A DNA stretch of 64,000 nt, from NCBI GenBank assembly GCA_034509425.1, contig JAVTVJ010000450.1, positions 620,001 through 684,000 of the forward strand. The letters are read 5' to 3'. This document shows positions 49,196 to 62,120 of the stretch, in pieces (the first letter of the stretch is position 1; every line of letters begins with the position of its first letter). A program made the position numbers and the translations under genes. This stretch comes from Eopsaltria australis (lineage: Eukaryota > Chordata > Aves > Passeriformes > Petroicidae). The notes beneath the pieces were generated by a model. It searched no databases. It saw only the letters and a program-made list of their open reading frames with translations, and was not told where the DNA came from.

Positions 49196-52100
49196 CTAAT
49201 GAAGATGGAAATTCTGCAGGCTTGCAGCTGATGTGAAAGGAAAGGTGGCTGCTCACTGCTAATCACTTGCACCGGATTAATCCCTGGAAAGGCAGCTCAG
49301 GTGAAAGGCACATGGGGTTGCAGCACCCTGAGTTCCCTGCCAGGGTGTGCAGTGGTTTCACAGGGTGAGGTCAGCAGCAGCTAACGATGGCAGTCCTGGA
49401 TTAAAACAGCCAAAGCAGCAGGTGAGCTGCAAAGCAGATACCTGCAATTAACAACCCGGTGGACTTTGGGTTTATGGTGTGGTTTTTTTCCTCATTAATT
49501 AATTCCCTCAGGTAGTTAAAAGGAATATGAACCCTGTGCCAAGTTTGAAGAAGTCAGGAAAAGTTTCCTTTTTTCCCCCTAGTATTTCAGTGCATCACAG
49601 CATGTTTTGTAGTTGTTGGCCAAGGACTGACAGTTGCTTTTCATGAAGCACACTGCTTTGCTGACTTTTGATGCTGAACGAAATTATCAGCTTCAGCTTT
49701 GTACTGCTCCCTTCTGTATGCATTTTCTCTTTAATTAAAGTTGTTGGAGGTCGTTGCATGTTGCTGAAATCTCTGCAGGGAAAACACTCTTCCTCTGTTT
49801 CGGTGCAGATTGGGTCTGTGACTCCTTTCTTATTCTGAGCAAATTAATGTTTTCTTAAAGGACAGAACTATGAAATCGGAGTTAAGGTGCAAATGAGGGC
49901 AGTTTTTGGCAGTATCTTTGCAAAAATAGGGTACCCTCTTTATAGTTCAACCCTGCCAAGCACTTAAGCACATGCTTATCTGAAATAGCTCCACTGAAAT
50001 CAATGAAACAACTCACATGACAGCAAGACTCTGACCAGGGGTTACTCCAATGGATGCTTTATGTCTTATGATTAAAAATAATTCCTACTTGGGAGCTGGG
50101 AAAGCATTTGCTCAAGCCTGCTGTTTACTGGTTTCTTCCTTGAATGTGCTCTTGATTAGCACACAAGCTCTGTATGAAATATTTGGAGGATATATATTTT
50201 CTAGGTATCCAAGCAGTGCTTTTCTTTTAAATTGGATGTGAATGCCGAGGCAACTTTATGCTCCTTTTCTACTCAAATGCTCTGCTGCCACATGTCAATA
50301 CTGCTCTCTGGTAGCTTTTGTAAGAGCTGGAAGTATAAAGTACACCTGCTGTGGCCATCCCTGTGTTTTCTTTTCAGTTTTTGTTGTGGCTGGAACAGTT
50401 TTCTGATGCCTACCTTCAATGAACTTCATCTTCCTGGACCAATTTGCTGGATTTTCAACTGCATCCAGCTCTTTGCCCAACAGCCTAATCTCAGCAATAT
50501 TTATTGTTCTCTTTATTTAGCTCCTTCTCTTTATCACACATGTTCCTTCCATTGTTACGTCTGCTTTTCAGGTAATAAGCTGCAAAAAATAATGTAACTT
50601 TTTTTGGTGCAGATTCAAAGGGAAAAGACTCTGATTATGAGGACTGTGCTCAAGACTGTCCATTTTGCACAAGGATTTCTCCTGTCTCCACTACCATGAG
50701 CAGGAGGGCAGAGACAGCCAGGGCTCAGCCCTTCCCTGGAACATTCAGGAATAAAACTCACTGGATTTCAGTGAAGCATGAGGGCAAACTCAGGCTGTGC
50801 TGATCCTGTGGCAGAGCTCCTCAGGGTCAAACTGCACTAGAGATGAGGCTGGAGTGACTAATTTTAACCATGTGTTTTTATAATTGCAGGATTTCTTCTT
50901 CAGAACTCTGTTATGACAAATGTGTTACTGAATTTCCCAGACAGGTTTTTAAGCCACCTCCAGGCTGCAAAGCTGAAGAATAGCTCACATTTAGAAACTT
51001 ACAATAATAAAATCCACATACAAGGACTGACTCTATAATAAGACTTTTTCACGTTATTTTGCTGCTGAGTGAGACAATCTGCCAAAACTCCTCCAATAAT
51101 CAAAGAGGAGGTTTGCTGTCTGTGAGAAGAAGATGCAAATCCTGATTCTTTTCTTTGGTGGTGCTGAGAGCAGGAGCCCAGTCCGTGTTTGGTATGAATT
51201 CAGTTAGTCTTTTATGGCATTGTAATATGCAACTCAAAAGAACTCATCAACTTGATCTAATCTAAGCTTCTCTACAGAAAACTCAAATAAGCTTGAATTC
51301 TTGGATTAGTCAATGTTTGCAGCCACTTGAATTACATTTCCTGTATACATAAAGTGAGCATATGAATCTCAGCAGTTAAGTACTCTGCTGTCAATTTCCA
51401 TTTTTTTCCTTAAGAAAAGAGTAAAATATATTTAAACTCATCATGCTGAGAAGTAGTATCTGGCTGTAATCAGATACAATCAACCGAAAGAAAAGAAATA
51501 GCTGTATTTACATCCATAATAATTTTTATCTTGACACTGAAGGCTAATTGTCATATCAGGAAATGCAGAGTGAAATACAGTATATGTGCCTGAAGGTACC
51601 ATGTTTGCAAAATTGCTTAACAGCAGCTACAACTTGCTGTTTTGACAAAGATATACTCTTGCTGTCTGATAGCACATTTCTGTAGGAAATAATTTTGAGT
51701 AGGGCCTGTCAAATAAAGTTAGATTTAATGCAGCCACAATGTTAGCAATAAAGAGGAAGCATTGACATTTTCTTCATAATTAGATGTTGCCACTGATATC
51801 CAGCAAGGAGACACGGCTGTCCTGAATTGTGATTGTTGCTGGAACGCTCATTGCATTCCCTGAAACGTGCACTGTCCCTGCGGGTGCCAAGCAAATGCAC
51901 ACGAGTGTTGTACCTCTGATTGAACTGTCATAAATCCATCAGGATGTGATAGAACTCCACCAGATGAACCCTACCTGAACATACAGCAAATATATCCCTC
52001 GCTGCCACTGGCTATTTGTATTATATTTCACATTTTAGGGACAATAGGAATGTGTTATTCTCTAGGAAAGTGTCTTTTAACGGCCTAAAAATTAATAGGA

Positions 52101-52273
52101 GCTGAGATTTGCTTTCATACACCACAAATGCCTGGGGGGTTTTGGTTTTGTTTTCATCTTCTTCAGGTAATCATTTATCTGAATGAAGTTATCAGATGAT
52201 GCAATGGAAAAGAGAAGTTATTATAAAAATGCAGTGACAGCCTAATCAGGAGCAGGGTCCCACTGTGTTATCA
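49196..52273. other. Unique DNA, no gene recognised
   Basis: The longest ORF is 121 codons (plus, 50,232-50,597), cysteine- and phenylalanine-rich, with no assignable family. The 51,780-52,060 part is repeat-free with several CpGs and an ATTGTGATTGTT SOX-like pair, and is a possible conserved element. Confidence 0.45.
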
Positions 52274-52631
52274 ATCACAGAATCACAGGATGATTTGAGC
52301 TGGAAGGGACATCAATGCCCATCCTGTCCCAGGGACACCTTCCACTATCCCAGCCTGTTCCAAAGGCTGTCCAACCTGGCCTTGGACACTTCCACGGATG
52401 AGGCAGCCACAGCTTCTCTGGGCAACCTGAGCCAGGACCTCTCCACCCTCACAGGGAAGAATTCCCTCCCAATATCCCATGTAACCCTGCCCCCTGGCAG
52501 TTTGAGGCCATTCCCCTCATCCTGCCACCCCAGGTCACTGTAAATGGTCCCTGTCCAGGTTTCTTGTGGGCACCCCCAGGTGTCCAAGGGATGGAGCACT
52601 TTCAGAGAGGTGAAGGCTCCTTGGTGACTGC
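52274..52631 (-). mobile_element. CR1 LINE 3' end, antisense, cut by an LTR
   Basis: The plus strand begins ATCACAGAATCACAGGATGA and continues through GGACACCTTCCACTATCCCA, CAACCTGGCCTTGGACACTT, CAGCCACAGCTTCTCTGGGC and AATGGTCCCTGTCCAGGTTT, all CR1 3' landmarks in antisense. The recognisable CR1 ends near 52,615, directly against the LTR beginning at 52,632. The LTR may therefore have inserted into or beside this copy. I see no further CR1 sequence beyond the LTR at 53,230. Confidence 0.9.
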
Positions 52632-53229
52632 TGTGACAAAGAATTCCCACAGTGCCCATTTAGCCCTGGGGGCTGTCCTTATAAAGTGAAAATAAGGAAT
52701 AAAGATATGATACCTTGGAGTGGCTACTGAGAACAGAGGCTGGTCAGAGTTAGGAGGATAAAGTGGGCATTTATTAAAGGCCTTCAACAGATGCACCTTG
52801 GACAGTCAAAACCTCGCAGAGGCTACACCTAAGATGGTCATGAGTTTTTCAGACAGATATGAGTTTGGTCTATTTGCATATCAGGGGTTAATTCTCCAGT
52901 TACAGCTTCAGGTAATGAATTCATATTCCCCCAGTTTGCTACTCCCCAATTCACTTTTGTTTATACTTTTCAGTGCCTGAGCCTGTGATGGTGACCCTGG
53001 TTCTCAGGCCTGGAAGGATTGTTCTGTCTGACCAAAATGTGAGGAGAGCTCACTGACACTCTGTATGGAGTTCAGAGTTATGCACTAATGCAGTGCAGGA
53101 TCTGAAAAATATAAAAGCTAAAACTTAAGGCATCAGATAGATCCAATTCTCTGAGTGGAACCACTGTAGCTTTTCCTATGGCAGATGCATCGTCCAGGTC
53201 GGGCCCTTGATCCAATTTGTGGTGTTACA
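52632..53229 (-). mobile_element. Solo LTR of an endogenous retrovirus-type element, 598 bp
   Basis: Read on the minus strand it begins TGTAACACC and ends TTTGTCACA, giving TG...CA termini with matching TGTNACA ends. An AATAAA polyadenylation signal lies at 52,775-52,770, followed by an R/U5-like stretch. ATGCAAAT, the octamer bound by POU factors, lies in the U3 part (52,879-52,872). The ACTTTATCCTCCTAACTCTG motif and its surroundings match LTRs I recall from songbird genomes, but I cannot name the family. No gag, pol or env sequence adjoins it, so it is a solo LTR left by recombination. A matching target-site duplication is not visible: the flanks read ACTGC on one side and ATCAT on the other. 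Confidence 0.75.
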
Positions 53230-54779
53230 ATCATCTCACACAATCCCATATAAATAAAGCAAATGAGAGAGATGGAAACAAAGGCAGGCAGAAACAGAAT
53301 ATAAAATGCACCTATAAATATTATAAATCCTGCAGCAACCAGACAGTCTCTTTTTATCCCAAAAGGTAGAGGAGATGGAACTGATTAGCTCTCACTGAGG
53401 AAAGGATATTGATGTTTAATACCCTCTTGAGGCTGTTGAGCTCAGTTATTGGATTCAAAGCAGGATACCTGGTGGTGCAGACAGCAGCACATAACTCTGT
53501 TTCCTTCCCTAACAACTGCAAGCCCACAAGAAAATTACCAGCTTCAGCTCAGAAATGAAGGTGGTCTTTTGCTGGCTGAAAATCCTTTATTTATGAAACA
53601 ATTTTAAATTATTTGCCATTTGCAATGCCAGGAAGAGACAGCACATTTGTTCAGCCAAAGCACAGTTATCTCTGCAGTGAGATTTAGAGTGGTCCTGCTG
53701 TTTGTCATCTTTTAAGTTGAATTTTTATTGGTTTTGCAAATGTTAATGCATACTGTTAAACAAGATTTAGCCCAAGCAGATAATGTTAGGAGGGAATATG
53801 TTTGGGTTTTTCCCTAAAAAAGCAACAAAATCTTTGAAGGGGAAAAGAAAAAAATAATGAAAAACTAATGACCTGAGAAACGAAGAATTAAAAAGTGAGT
53901 GGTTTGCACATACAAAATTGCCTTTCTGAGGTGATGTCCATGAAGACTTTTGGGCCAAACAGGTGTTTATTCTTCAAAATTTGATGTGCTCATTTAATAT
54001 TTTCATAGTGAAACACTGTGAATTTTTTTAATATTAAAATCTGCTTTGGTAATTATAAAAAAGCCAGAATATTAACATTAAAAATTAAATATAGAAAGAA
54101 GCTTAACATCCTTAGAAATATGAGCCATAATTTTTGCTCAAACTGGTAACCTAAGTTGGCACCTAATTTTTTTGCTAATAAAAAAATACTTTTTTCCAGC
54201 ATGACTAAAATAAAAAAAACCAAACCAAACTAATTCAAAAACTCCCCAAAAGATAAAAACCCAACACAATCCCAAAAAGACCTATCAATTAATTACACAG
54301 CCCTAATCATAGAATATGATTTCTAGCAAACAGACATTGTACCTGGCTCTGTTTTAAAGAAGAGGACAAACTGATGATGACAACTTCTAACAAATGGCAA
54401 AATGCAGCTGATGCAGAATCTGAACCTTTGGGACACAGAAATATAAACACCAGTAGCTGCAATATCCCAAATATCTGTTTTGGATCCAGTATATTTTGGC
54501 CATGCAGTGCCTTTCTAACCTCTCCAGGATCTCACAGGCAGTTTTGCTAAAAGCCAGTGCATAAGCAGACTTTCTGACACACGAAATAGCAGCACAATCA
54601 TTTTCTGTTCATGGCCTCCAACCCTCCAAAGGGAAACTGAAAATAATATAGCCTAATTACAACTCTGAATAAAAGAGTTTTATTACCGAATGAACGACTT
54701 TAATTCTTTGTTTGCTCTCAAATGATACGTGAAAATTAATATGTGGCAAATTAACACCATAAAATTCGTGAGTGAAGGG

Positions 54780-54794
54780 TTTTTTTTTTTTTTG
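54780..54794. repeat. T homopolymer tract
   Basis: About fifteen consecutive T residues with no element body next to it. Confidence 0.88.
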
Positions 54795-55229
54795 GTTTGC
54801 CTTGCCCTACTTGCAGTGAGGGAATACAATTTCTCTCCTGGATCAGAGGCAATAAAGAACAGCAGATCATAGTAATGATAGAAGTTATAAAGCACTGGGC
54901 TTGCCTTACAGCATAATTCAGTCATTCAGAAGTCTTCACGCTTACAAATGTATTTTAAATAGGTCTCAAAGCTAAAATGTGGCTGTTTTAGTTTGCACCA
55001 AGCTTTACACCTCAGTGGGGACAAAGCAGGGAACCATAATGTGTCATGAAGTGTTGCAGTGCATGATAAAGGCTGGCTTTTGCTGCATCACAGCCCCACT
55101 TCAGGACGTTGCTCCTCAGTACCATGGCACTATCTGGCACCTGAGGTGCTCTATTGCCCCATAATGAAATCCAATTAAGATTCATCAACCTCTGGCCTCC
55201 TTCACTTATTTGATGGACAGTGAGCATCT

Positions 55230-55570
55230 CAGGGAAAAAGCTAAAAGGTGAACTTGAATGAGCTCGGTTCAGCTGATGACATTTTGAGGAGTTAAAGACA
55301 CCTTAGGTGATAATTTACATCTGAAGCATCAAGGCATGTTGACATATTGATTGATAAATGGAAACATTATACGAGATGGTCACGTTGGCTGAACATTTAG
55401 GATGATTTATGCTGTAACATTTGCTTTTTATATGTGTACCATTTTTTTATGTTAACAATAAAGTGCTGTAAATGCTACATTAGTAATAAAATATGCACTG
55501 GCTATGTGCTTTATTGGCTTTATTTGTGTATGAATAAATACCACCACATTCACACAAAAATGATATGGAA
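55230..55570. promoter_or_regulatory. Candidate conserved non-coding element
   Basis: This block is repeat-free, closed in all frames, and rich in ATTGATTGATAAATG-type and TTTAT/ATAAA cores of the kind bound by homeodomain and forkhead factors. Three AATAAA hexamers occur on the plus strand but no gene body precedes them. Conservation is inferred, not measured. Confidence 0.25.
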
Positions 55571-58300
55571 ATAATATACCTTGAGTAGGCACAGTCACAA
55601 CCTGTAACTATCCTAAGGTAAAATTGATGTTAAAATCCAAGAATGGAAGTCTGTACAAACTGTGATTCATGTCGGGAGGTACATTTTACCACTATGCTTA
55701 AGGAGAAATGTGTCAAAAAAAAGAGAAAGGATGTATCAGAGTTATTAGGAAAGCAGAGCAGATGACTGTGTGGAAGGGACAACACTTAACTGATTTATAC
55801 CAGTGCTTAGAAACAGTTCAGACTTTTGATGTTCCCTTGAGATTAATGACACCATCGCTCTCTATTATAGGTACCCACACATGCAGAATGACTCTGCTGC
55901 AATATGAGGCACAGCAGCCAAGCGATTACAGAAATGTCAGAGTTTTTTCTTTCCCCCCAACTATGAGCACTTTATCACCTCCTGGTGACCAGTCCACTTC
56001 CAAACGGGGCTGCTTTTTCCTCAGGAAAGACTGCTCTGAAAGAATGGGCCAGCGTGGGGGATCCCCAGTGCTGTGGAGCCACACAAAATATGCTCCAGGC
56101 AAGATTTCCTGGAAGACCAAGCATCCTGCCTGCTCAGCAAGCATCAGCCTGTGCATTTCTTGCATACACAGAGATGCCCCTGGGAGGCATCACTCCTAAT
56201 GTGTATGTACAACACAGATGCTCCGTGCACGTGCCACACACCCAGCACTTTCATACATGACTGGCTTTCCAGACATGCAAAGCAAATCCAAATATTTCAT
56301 GAAGTCCAGAGCTTGCTTTATGGTCTAACAATAAATATACAGAGCATACACCATATTGCCAACATTTAAAAGATTGGTTTGATTCACTGCCTGCCTGCAG
56401 TGCCCTGGCCTTGACATGTGTCAGTAAGACACACAAGAATTCTGGATAAAAACATTACTATGTTGCTGTATAAAACATTTACTTTGATACATTTGTAGGA
56501 TTGAAAAGGAAAACAAGCAGAGAAAACTTCTGACATGGGTAGCCAGAAGTGTGCACAGAGGAGCTGGGAAAGGTAGGAGAATTTGTAAATTCCTAATAGC
56601 AGCAGTTCTGAGTTAGCAGCAGTGTGCTGTGACTTTTTGCAAGAACTCTTGCATTGAGCAACTTTACCTCACACAGATTATCTGGCTCGGGTGTAGCCCA
56701 GTGCTAATAATTTCTCCTGAGCCAGGTAAGGACTCAGGATTCATGGGATGAAGAATGGCAGTGCAGGAGTGGAAGTGCTGTGGCATTACTGCAGCACTTC
56801 AGGCTCTGACTGTACTGAGTGTGAGGTGTCAGCTCAGGTGCACGCTGTCAATGGAGCATAAATTATCACAGCACCAAAGGTACAGGAAGATACTGTGCTG
56901 TCCTGAAATTCAGCTAACTTCCTCTGGGATAACAAAGCCCTGACACTGTAGGGGAGCCCTATTTTGTTGACAAAAATAGCCCCTTTTGAGGGGCCAGAAG
57001 AGCCCCCAGTGCAAAGGAGAGCAGTGTTTTCATGCTGGTGGCTTTCCTAAGGCTCCAGCCACCCCCTCAATGCAGCCTTCACCATTCCTTCCCTGAGCAA
57101 ATTACAGTTACAGAAGGCAGAAGAAACAGCAGGCACCTTTTATAATCAAAGATCTCAATAGTTACAGAACACCGTGTAAAAGCCATTTCCTCAGTTCAGC
57201 AAGGACTAAGTGGCAACAAGGGAGAGGATGAAGCAGGGACAATGGCAATTAAAAGCAAAAAGGACATAAAAATATTCCCAAAAGCCTCAAAAGTAGCAGA
57301 CCGCTTCAGTCTTAGCTAACATTAACCTCTTTACATGGAAACTGAGTCTAGAGGTAGAAATGGCAGAGCCCAGGATTTTGTTATTCACAGCATCCAGTGG
57401 TGATGTGAATTCGGGGAGGGAGGGGATCTCCCAGCACTCAGAGAAAACAATTACCCCCCATACACACAGGCACACACAGATTTATCTCAGACACACACAA
57501 ACAAGCCTGTTGGCACGTATAATGTACTCCACAAACCCAATTTGTTCTCACTTCATTATTTTCAAATACACAGGGAGAGTTCTGGGGATGCAGGTTGTTG
57601 CTATGCCAAATTCTGCAGAATGCAAGTTCTTTTGGTATTAACAGGAGTTTTTATACCATTTTCTCTCTAATTTTCTACTGCAGCACTGCCAAACACCATT
57701 TAACTTTGCTCAGAAAGTTGAAGCTTTTGTAGGCAAAGCCCCAGAAACACTTCTCTTTTTTTTTTCTTTACTCCTGTGAGCAGCCACATAAATCCCAGAT
57801 GTTCTCTATTCTGCAGGAAGTAAATATTGAAATCGTGCTAGGAGATATTCAAATAGAGCAGACGGAGATGTGAGCCTGGGATCCAAAGTGTGCTAAACTT
57901 GAAACACTTCTATCAGCAATTGCCCACTCTGTCAGTGCTGCATATCTGCTGTCTGCAATCAGTTCTGAGGGCCATAGATCTTCCTAATCACCTTTCTCTC
58001 CAGTGACAAATATGAGCAAGCTAAAGCTAAGGTCAAAAGAAAGGACTAAACACCTTCCATACATCAGGAAAGTTACCCTCACTCAAAATATGAAGCTCAG
58101 CATCTGGTGAGCTTGACTGATGTAAAGCACTTTGGTAGGAGGTCTGGCAAAAAAATAAAAAACCAACATCAAAGAATCTGATGCAAAGCTCCTTGAGGGC
58201 TGTTGAGAGCTGGGGAAGATGGTTCATTCCACTGAAGCACAATCTGTGAGCACACAGCTCAACACACCACACTCAGGCATGATGCAAAAGGCATTTGTTG

Positions 58301-58834
58301 TTATATTACCAAATATAATTGTTCTTTGAAAAGAAAACAGAGGTGCAGCCCCATGGGCTGGTGTGAAGATTTTACATGGGTAAAAGTTGGGGTTTTTCTG
58401 CCATCAGTGAGTGGCCTCGATGGAGCCCAGCCTGGAGGGACCCTTCCTCCAGTGAGCCCAGCAGAGTGGACCCCCCCTGGCTGGGCCACCACAGGCTTGA
58501 CTCTAGCAAAGGTGGTGTGACAGGGAATGCTCCACTTTGGGGCAGCTGCCAGGATTGGGGGGATTTCCCTGTGAGGAGAGCTGTAGATGTTCCCCACCCC
58601 TGCCTCACCTGTGTGCAAGGGACATCTTAACTTGGGAGTAAAGTTGGGAAAGGCAGTAGTAAGGCAGACCTCAGTCTTTTGGTTGTGTTTCACCCTGGAG
58701 CACAGGGGTGTTAAACATTCAGCCTGGTGACCTGGGGGTGAGTGACTGACTCCTTCCTTTAAGGAAAAAATCAAGGTTTTAATAACTATCCTCAGGAAAA
58801 GAAGCAAGATGGGAAGAAAAGCCCAAATCACCAA
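58301..58834 (-). other. 177-codon open frame containing a candidate 148-base exon
   Basis: A minus frame of 177 codons starts with a hydrophobic run (IWAFLPILLLFLRIVI) and then becomes proline- and glycine-rich where the DNA is GC-rich. Inside it, 58,609-58,756 is bounded by a good acceptor (a T-rich run ending TTCCTTAAAG) and a donor CACACAG|GTGAGG, and is open throughout. No domain is recognisable. The GC richness of 58,400-58,620 alone explains much of the open frame, and a plus-strand ORF of 84 codons overlaps it. Confidence 0.2.
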
Positions 58835-60599
58835 AAAGGCCCGGAACTTAATCCCTGTCTGAGCATCTCAATCAAGTGACAGAATGACTTTAACTTGGAG
58901 CAAATGGGCTGGACGTAAAAAATACAACTTTTCCCAGGTACAGCAAGCAGGAGCAGGCACAGAGGTACCTGAAGGAAAGTTCAAACCCGAACTTTGTGCA
59001 AGGCAGTGTGAGTAGTCAGTAATTATTTATAGCTACAGGCCTGTGCCTTCTGAGCATAGGAGAAGCACTAAGCAAGATACCTTTCACCATGAAAGAGGCT
59101 CTGGGAATATTCCAGGAGGTTATGGGAAGAATATCAGTTGAGGGGTCATGGCTCAGGGCAGGAGGCTGCCTGCTACAGTCTGAATTATAGTATTTTATTC
59201 TGCAACCCCAGAATGTTCTATTTCATCTGTCACAGAAACTGTCAGTCAGTTCTTTAAGGACAGCCTAAGTCTAAGTTTATTTGAATTATTATACAACTGA
59301 AAAATGGCTTTTCCTTTCCCCAGATGAAGCCCCTAAACTCAGTCATTCTGCAACAGAGATTCTAAATTCATGGAAACTGTATGGGAAGCAAGGGAAGAAG
59401 AGCCACAAACCCATTTGAGCACTACAGAACCAGAGGCACTTTTTTGTTCTGAGCAGCTCCTGTGAGCCCTTGGGCTGGGAGTCTTTGCACTCCACCACTC
59501 CTCTCCTCATCCTCCCTGTGCTCCATTGCTTCTTCAAGGGCTTTCCAAAGCTATTTCAGATTTTTAGCTCCTCACAAGCAGACTAAACTCTTCTTCCTGC
59601 CAATCCCACATCAGTATGAAATGATGTCATGACTGATACATTGGTGGCTCCAATTTGCACTGGTAGCATCCTTTTCCATACAGGAAATGTATGAAAAGAC
59701 CTTGACCAAGAACGTTGACTTCCCCTTCTTCTATTCCTCTCAGATGAGGAAAAAAAGGAAGAGATCTAGTCTTAAAATTACCAAATATGCTAAACCAGCA
59801 AACACAAATCTTCCCATGGGACTGAGCATTGCACAGCAATTATGAGGATTTCCACCTGCTCCGAGTGCCCCCTCATCTAAAATGGAGAGGACTCAGTGGG
59901 ATGTTCCTGGCTGCACAGAAAATCAGTTTGCTCACCTTGAGGTGAAGGATTTGGTATCAGTGTCTGAGGGCTGTACCCCAGCACAGTGCTCAGCTATCCC
60001 AGCCTGCCAGCAGCTCATTTGCCATGGTCCAAGTAGCCACACAGCCCTAGCACATCCCACACGTGACATCCTGTGGGATTACCCCTCTCCCACATGTGCA
60101 TCCACAAAAACACAGCTCCATGGAGGAGATCAGATCAAAATTAATTTAACCTAGAGTTACATTTCCATTGTAATTCCAGCTCAGACCTGTTTCTCAGTGC
60201 TTTCTAGGAAAGTGCTGGTGTCATGTCTGTGTGGTGTTCAGCCACTGAGGATATCCTGGCTGCAGGACACTGCTGGGACTGCCAGGAAAGCCAGGATCCA
60301 ACCCTCAGTGGCACAGGGACACGTGCTGGGGACACTTGCCACTTGCTGAGTGACACAACTGAGTGAACAAATGCGAGGGGCAGGAAGCAGAACTGCCCTG
60401 GGTGTCCCAGTGCCAGGCTCTGCTCATGTGACTGTGAGCAGGGCAGCCCCAAAAAGCCACATTCCCACAGGCAGGCTCAGGTTTTCTCAATGAATTACAT
60501 CCCTTTCCCCAGATGCAAAGGAGGCCAAAAGTACCCCGTTGTGTTACAGGGTAATATAAATGTTGTTTTTGGACTTTGGTGCTCCAGTGCTCGTTTGCC
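58835..60599. other. Unique DNA, no gene recognised
   Basis: ORFs are under 100 codons and overlap on both strands. The part from 59,880 to 60,480 is moderately GC-rich. No interspersed repeat was recognised. Confidence 0.5.
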
Positions 60600-61170
60600 A
60601 ATTACAGAAGGCTCAATTGTTCAGACGAGAATTCCGTGTTGCCTAATTGGCAAAAACGTACACACAGCTAAGTAGCACACTGTGTCCTACTTCAATGAAA
60701 TGTGCTACCATTCCATCCTAATTAGAAATACTCATTTGCTCTTTTAATTGCATACCTTTGCATATTTACAGCAATTAATAAATTGCAAAAGTGGAACACG
60801 CTAAGTCTGTCTAATATTTGCATTTCTGCTTGTTAAATCCGTTAAGGCATCGCTTCCACATTAGGCTTTAATTATGTGAGGAATGCAGAGCACCTGATGC
60901 CATGCTGAAACCCAGAATGATTTTCTTTGGACTCCTCTACCTGGTCACTGACCAAAGCAGTGTTTTCCCTACAAAAACTGGCTGAAGATCTACTTCCTGA
61001 GGAATTAATGCTGTAATTGTGTGCGTTTTTCTAGCTGGCTATTATGCCCTTGAAATACTGATACAATCTTAATTACAGAAGTACAAACAATACCATTTTT
61101 GTGAACTGCTTTCTATTTTGTGCCAATTATGCAAGTAATAAGCCACATTCAGTAAAAAAATAACACCTTT
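60600..61170. promoter_or_regulatory. Candidate conserved non-coding element rich in TAATTA sites
   Basis: Three exact TAATTA homeodomain sites (60,719-60,724; 60,869-60,874; 61,070-61,075) and several near matches lie within 360 bases of repeat-free DNA that also retains scattered CpGs. An inverted repeat pairs GTAGCACA (60,672-60,679) with TGTGCTAC (60,701-60,708). No frame is open. Of the regulatory candidates in this window this one has the densest motif cluster. A role in developmental gene control is inference. Confidence 0.32.
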
Positions 61171-62120
61171 TAGCAGTGCCCAAGTATTTTCTATATTTTT
61201 AACCATTTTGGGAACTCCTTATTTTTCCTGCCTGCAGATATCCTGCCACAATATATATTCTAACAGTAAAAGGAATAAAGGGTTTGTTTCTGAAACTTTC
61301 TCGTTAAACATGCTGCATTTCTAGTTGGTTGAAGTCTGAACTGCTCTTTTGGTTTCATTGAGATTATCCCAGTTTACATCAGCTGGGATCTGGCTTATTT
61401 TATAATTTTAAAGGATCTGATCCCATTTGGTTTGGAAATTCAGGAGGGTCTTTTTTCCCTTGAGAAATTATTTACCCCAAATGGTAACTAATGTTTTTTC
61501 AAGTGTTTGGTGTACATGCACACAGATGTCGAGGTAAAACACACTTCCTATTTTAGACTGTGATTTGTATAACAAAGCAGATAAGAGCAGGGAGGTTTTA
61601 CAGTCAACAAGCTCAGCACAAGAAATTATTAATTTTTTTTTTAGACCTTTTTACATGCTCACTGCTTTCCAAAATCTCACTAAATCCACACGTGTCACTC
61701 TTGTGAGACTGCAGCTTTGAGATTGCACACAGCCCTCATTTCAGAGAACAAAAGGCAGTTGACATTCCTGCCTGAAACATCTGGCTTTACACCTGGCCCT
61801 GGATTAGAGCTTTATCTGGTGGCATTTGACAGGGCTGCACTGGTGCCAGCAGAGCTCATCTGCTGAGCTGAGCCAAAAACCTTTCCTGTGCTGCAGCCTT
61901 TACTCCTTCTGGACACAGAAAGACCAGTCCTTAATACAATAGGTCCAGCTCACAGGATTTTTGGATGCAGTTCATAGCCCTGGCAAACTAAAGAGCATGG
62001 CAGGAAAAGAGAGCAAATACAGAGCTGTGTCACTGTAACAGTTTCCCAGGGATTCTCCCAGCCTGCAGATCACTCCACGGCAGGCACAGGGAAGGGGGGA
62101 CACAGACCAAGGGTAAATGT
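61171..62120. other. Unique DNA, no gene recognised
   Basis: AT-rich to about 61,700 with T-rich runs (for example 61,631), then rising in GC. Apart from the overlap with the minus ORF described next, nothing recognisable is present. Confidence 0.5.

Larger units (their letters stand above)
53230..58300. other. Unique DNA with a conserved-looking block
   Basis: The longest ORF is 163 codons (plus, 55,708-56,199), without domains. T14 or T15 lies at 54,780-54,794. The 55,230-55,570 part is repeat-free, with many TAAT and TTTAT cores, and resembles conserved non-coding sequence. A dispersed CA-rich stretch lies at 57,461-57,503. Confidence 0.45.

Noticed and set aside
54305..54330. AATCATAGAATATGATTTC as a CR1 tail
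   Set aside because: The match ends after about 11 bases with no further CR1 landmarks.
55440..55560. Polyadenylation site of a gene (several AATAAA)
   Set aside because: No coding exon or spliced structure precedes it. AATAAA is frequent in AT-rich DNA.
55708..56199. 163-codon plus-strand frame as a gene
   Set aside because: No domain, no splice or promoter context, and alternative plus frames of 91 and 98 codons overlap it. It stays in the chance range.
57461..57503. CA microsatellite
   Set aside because: The CA units are interrupted repeatedly, and no run exceeds about four units.
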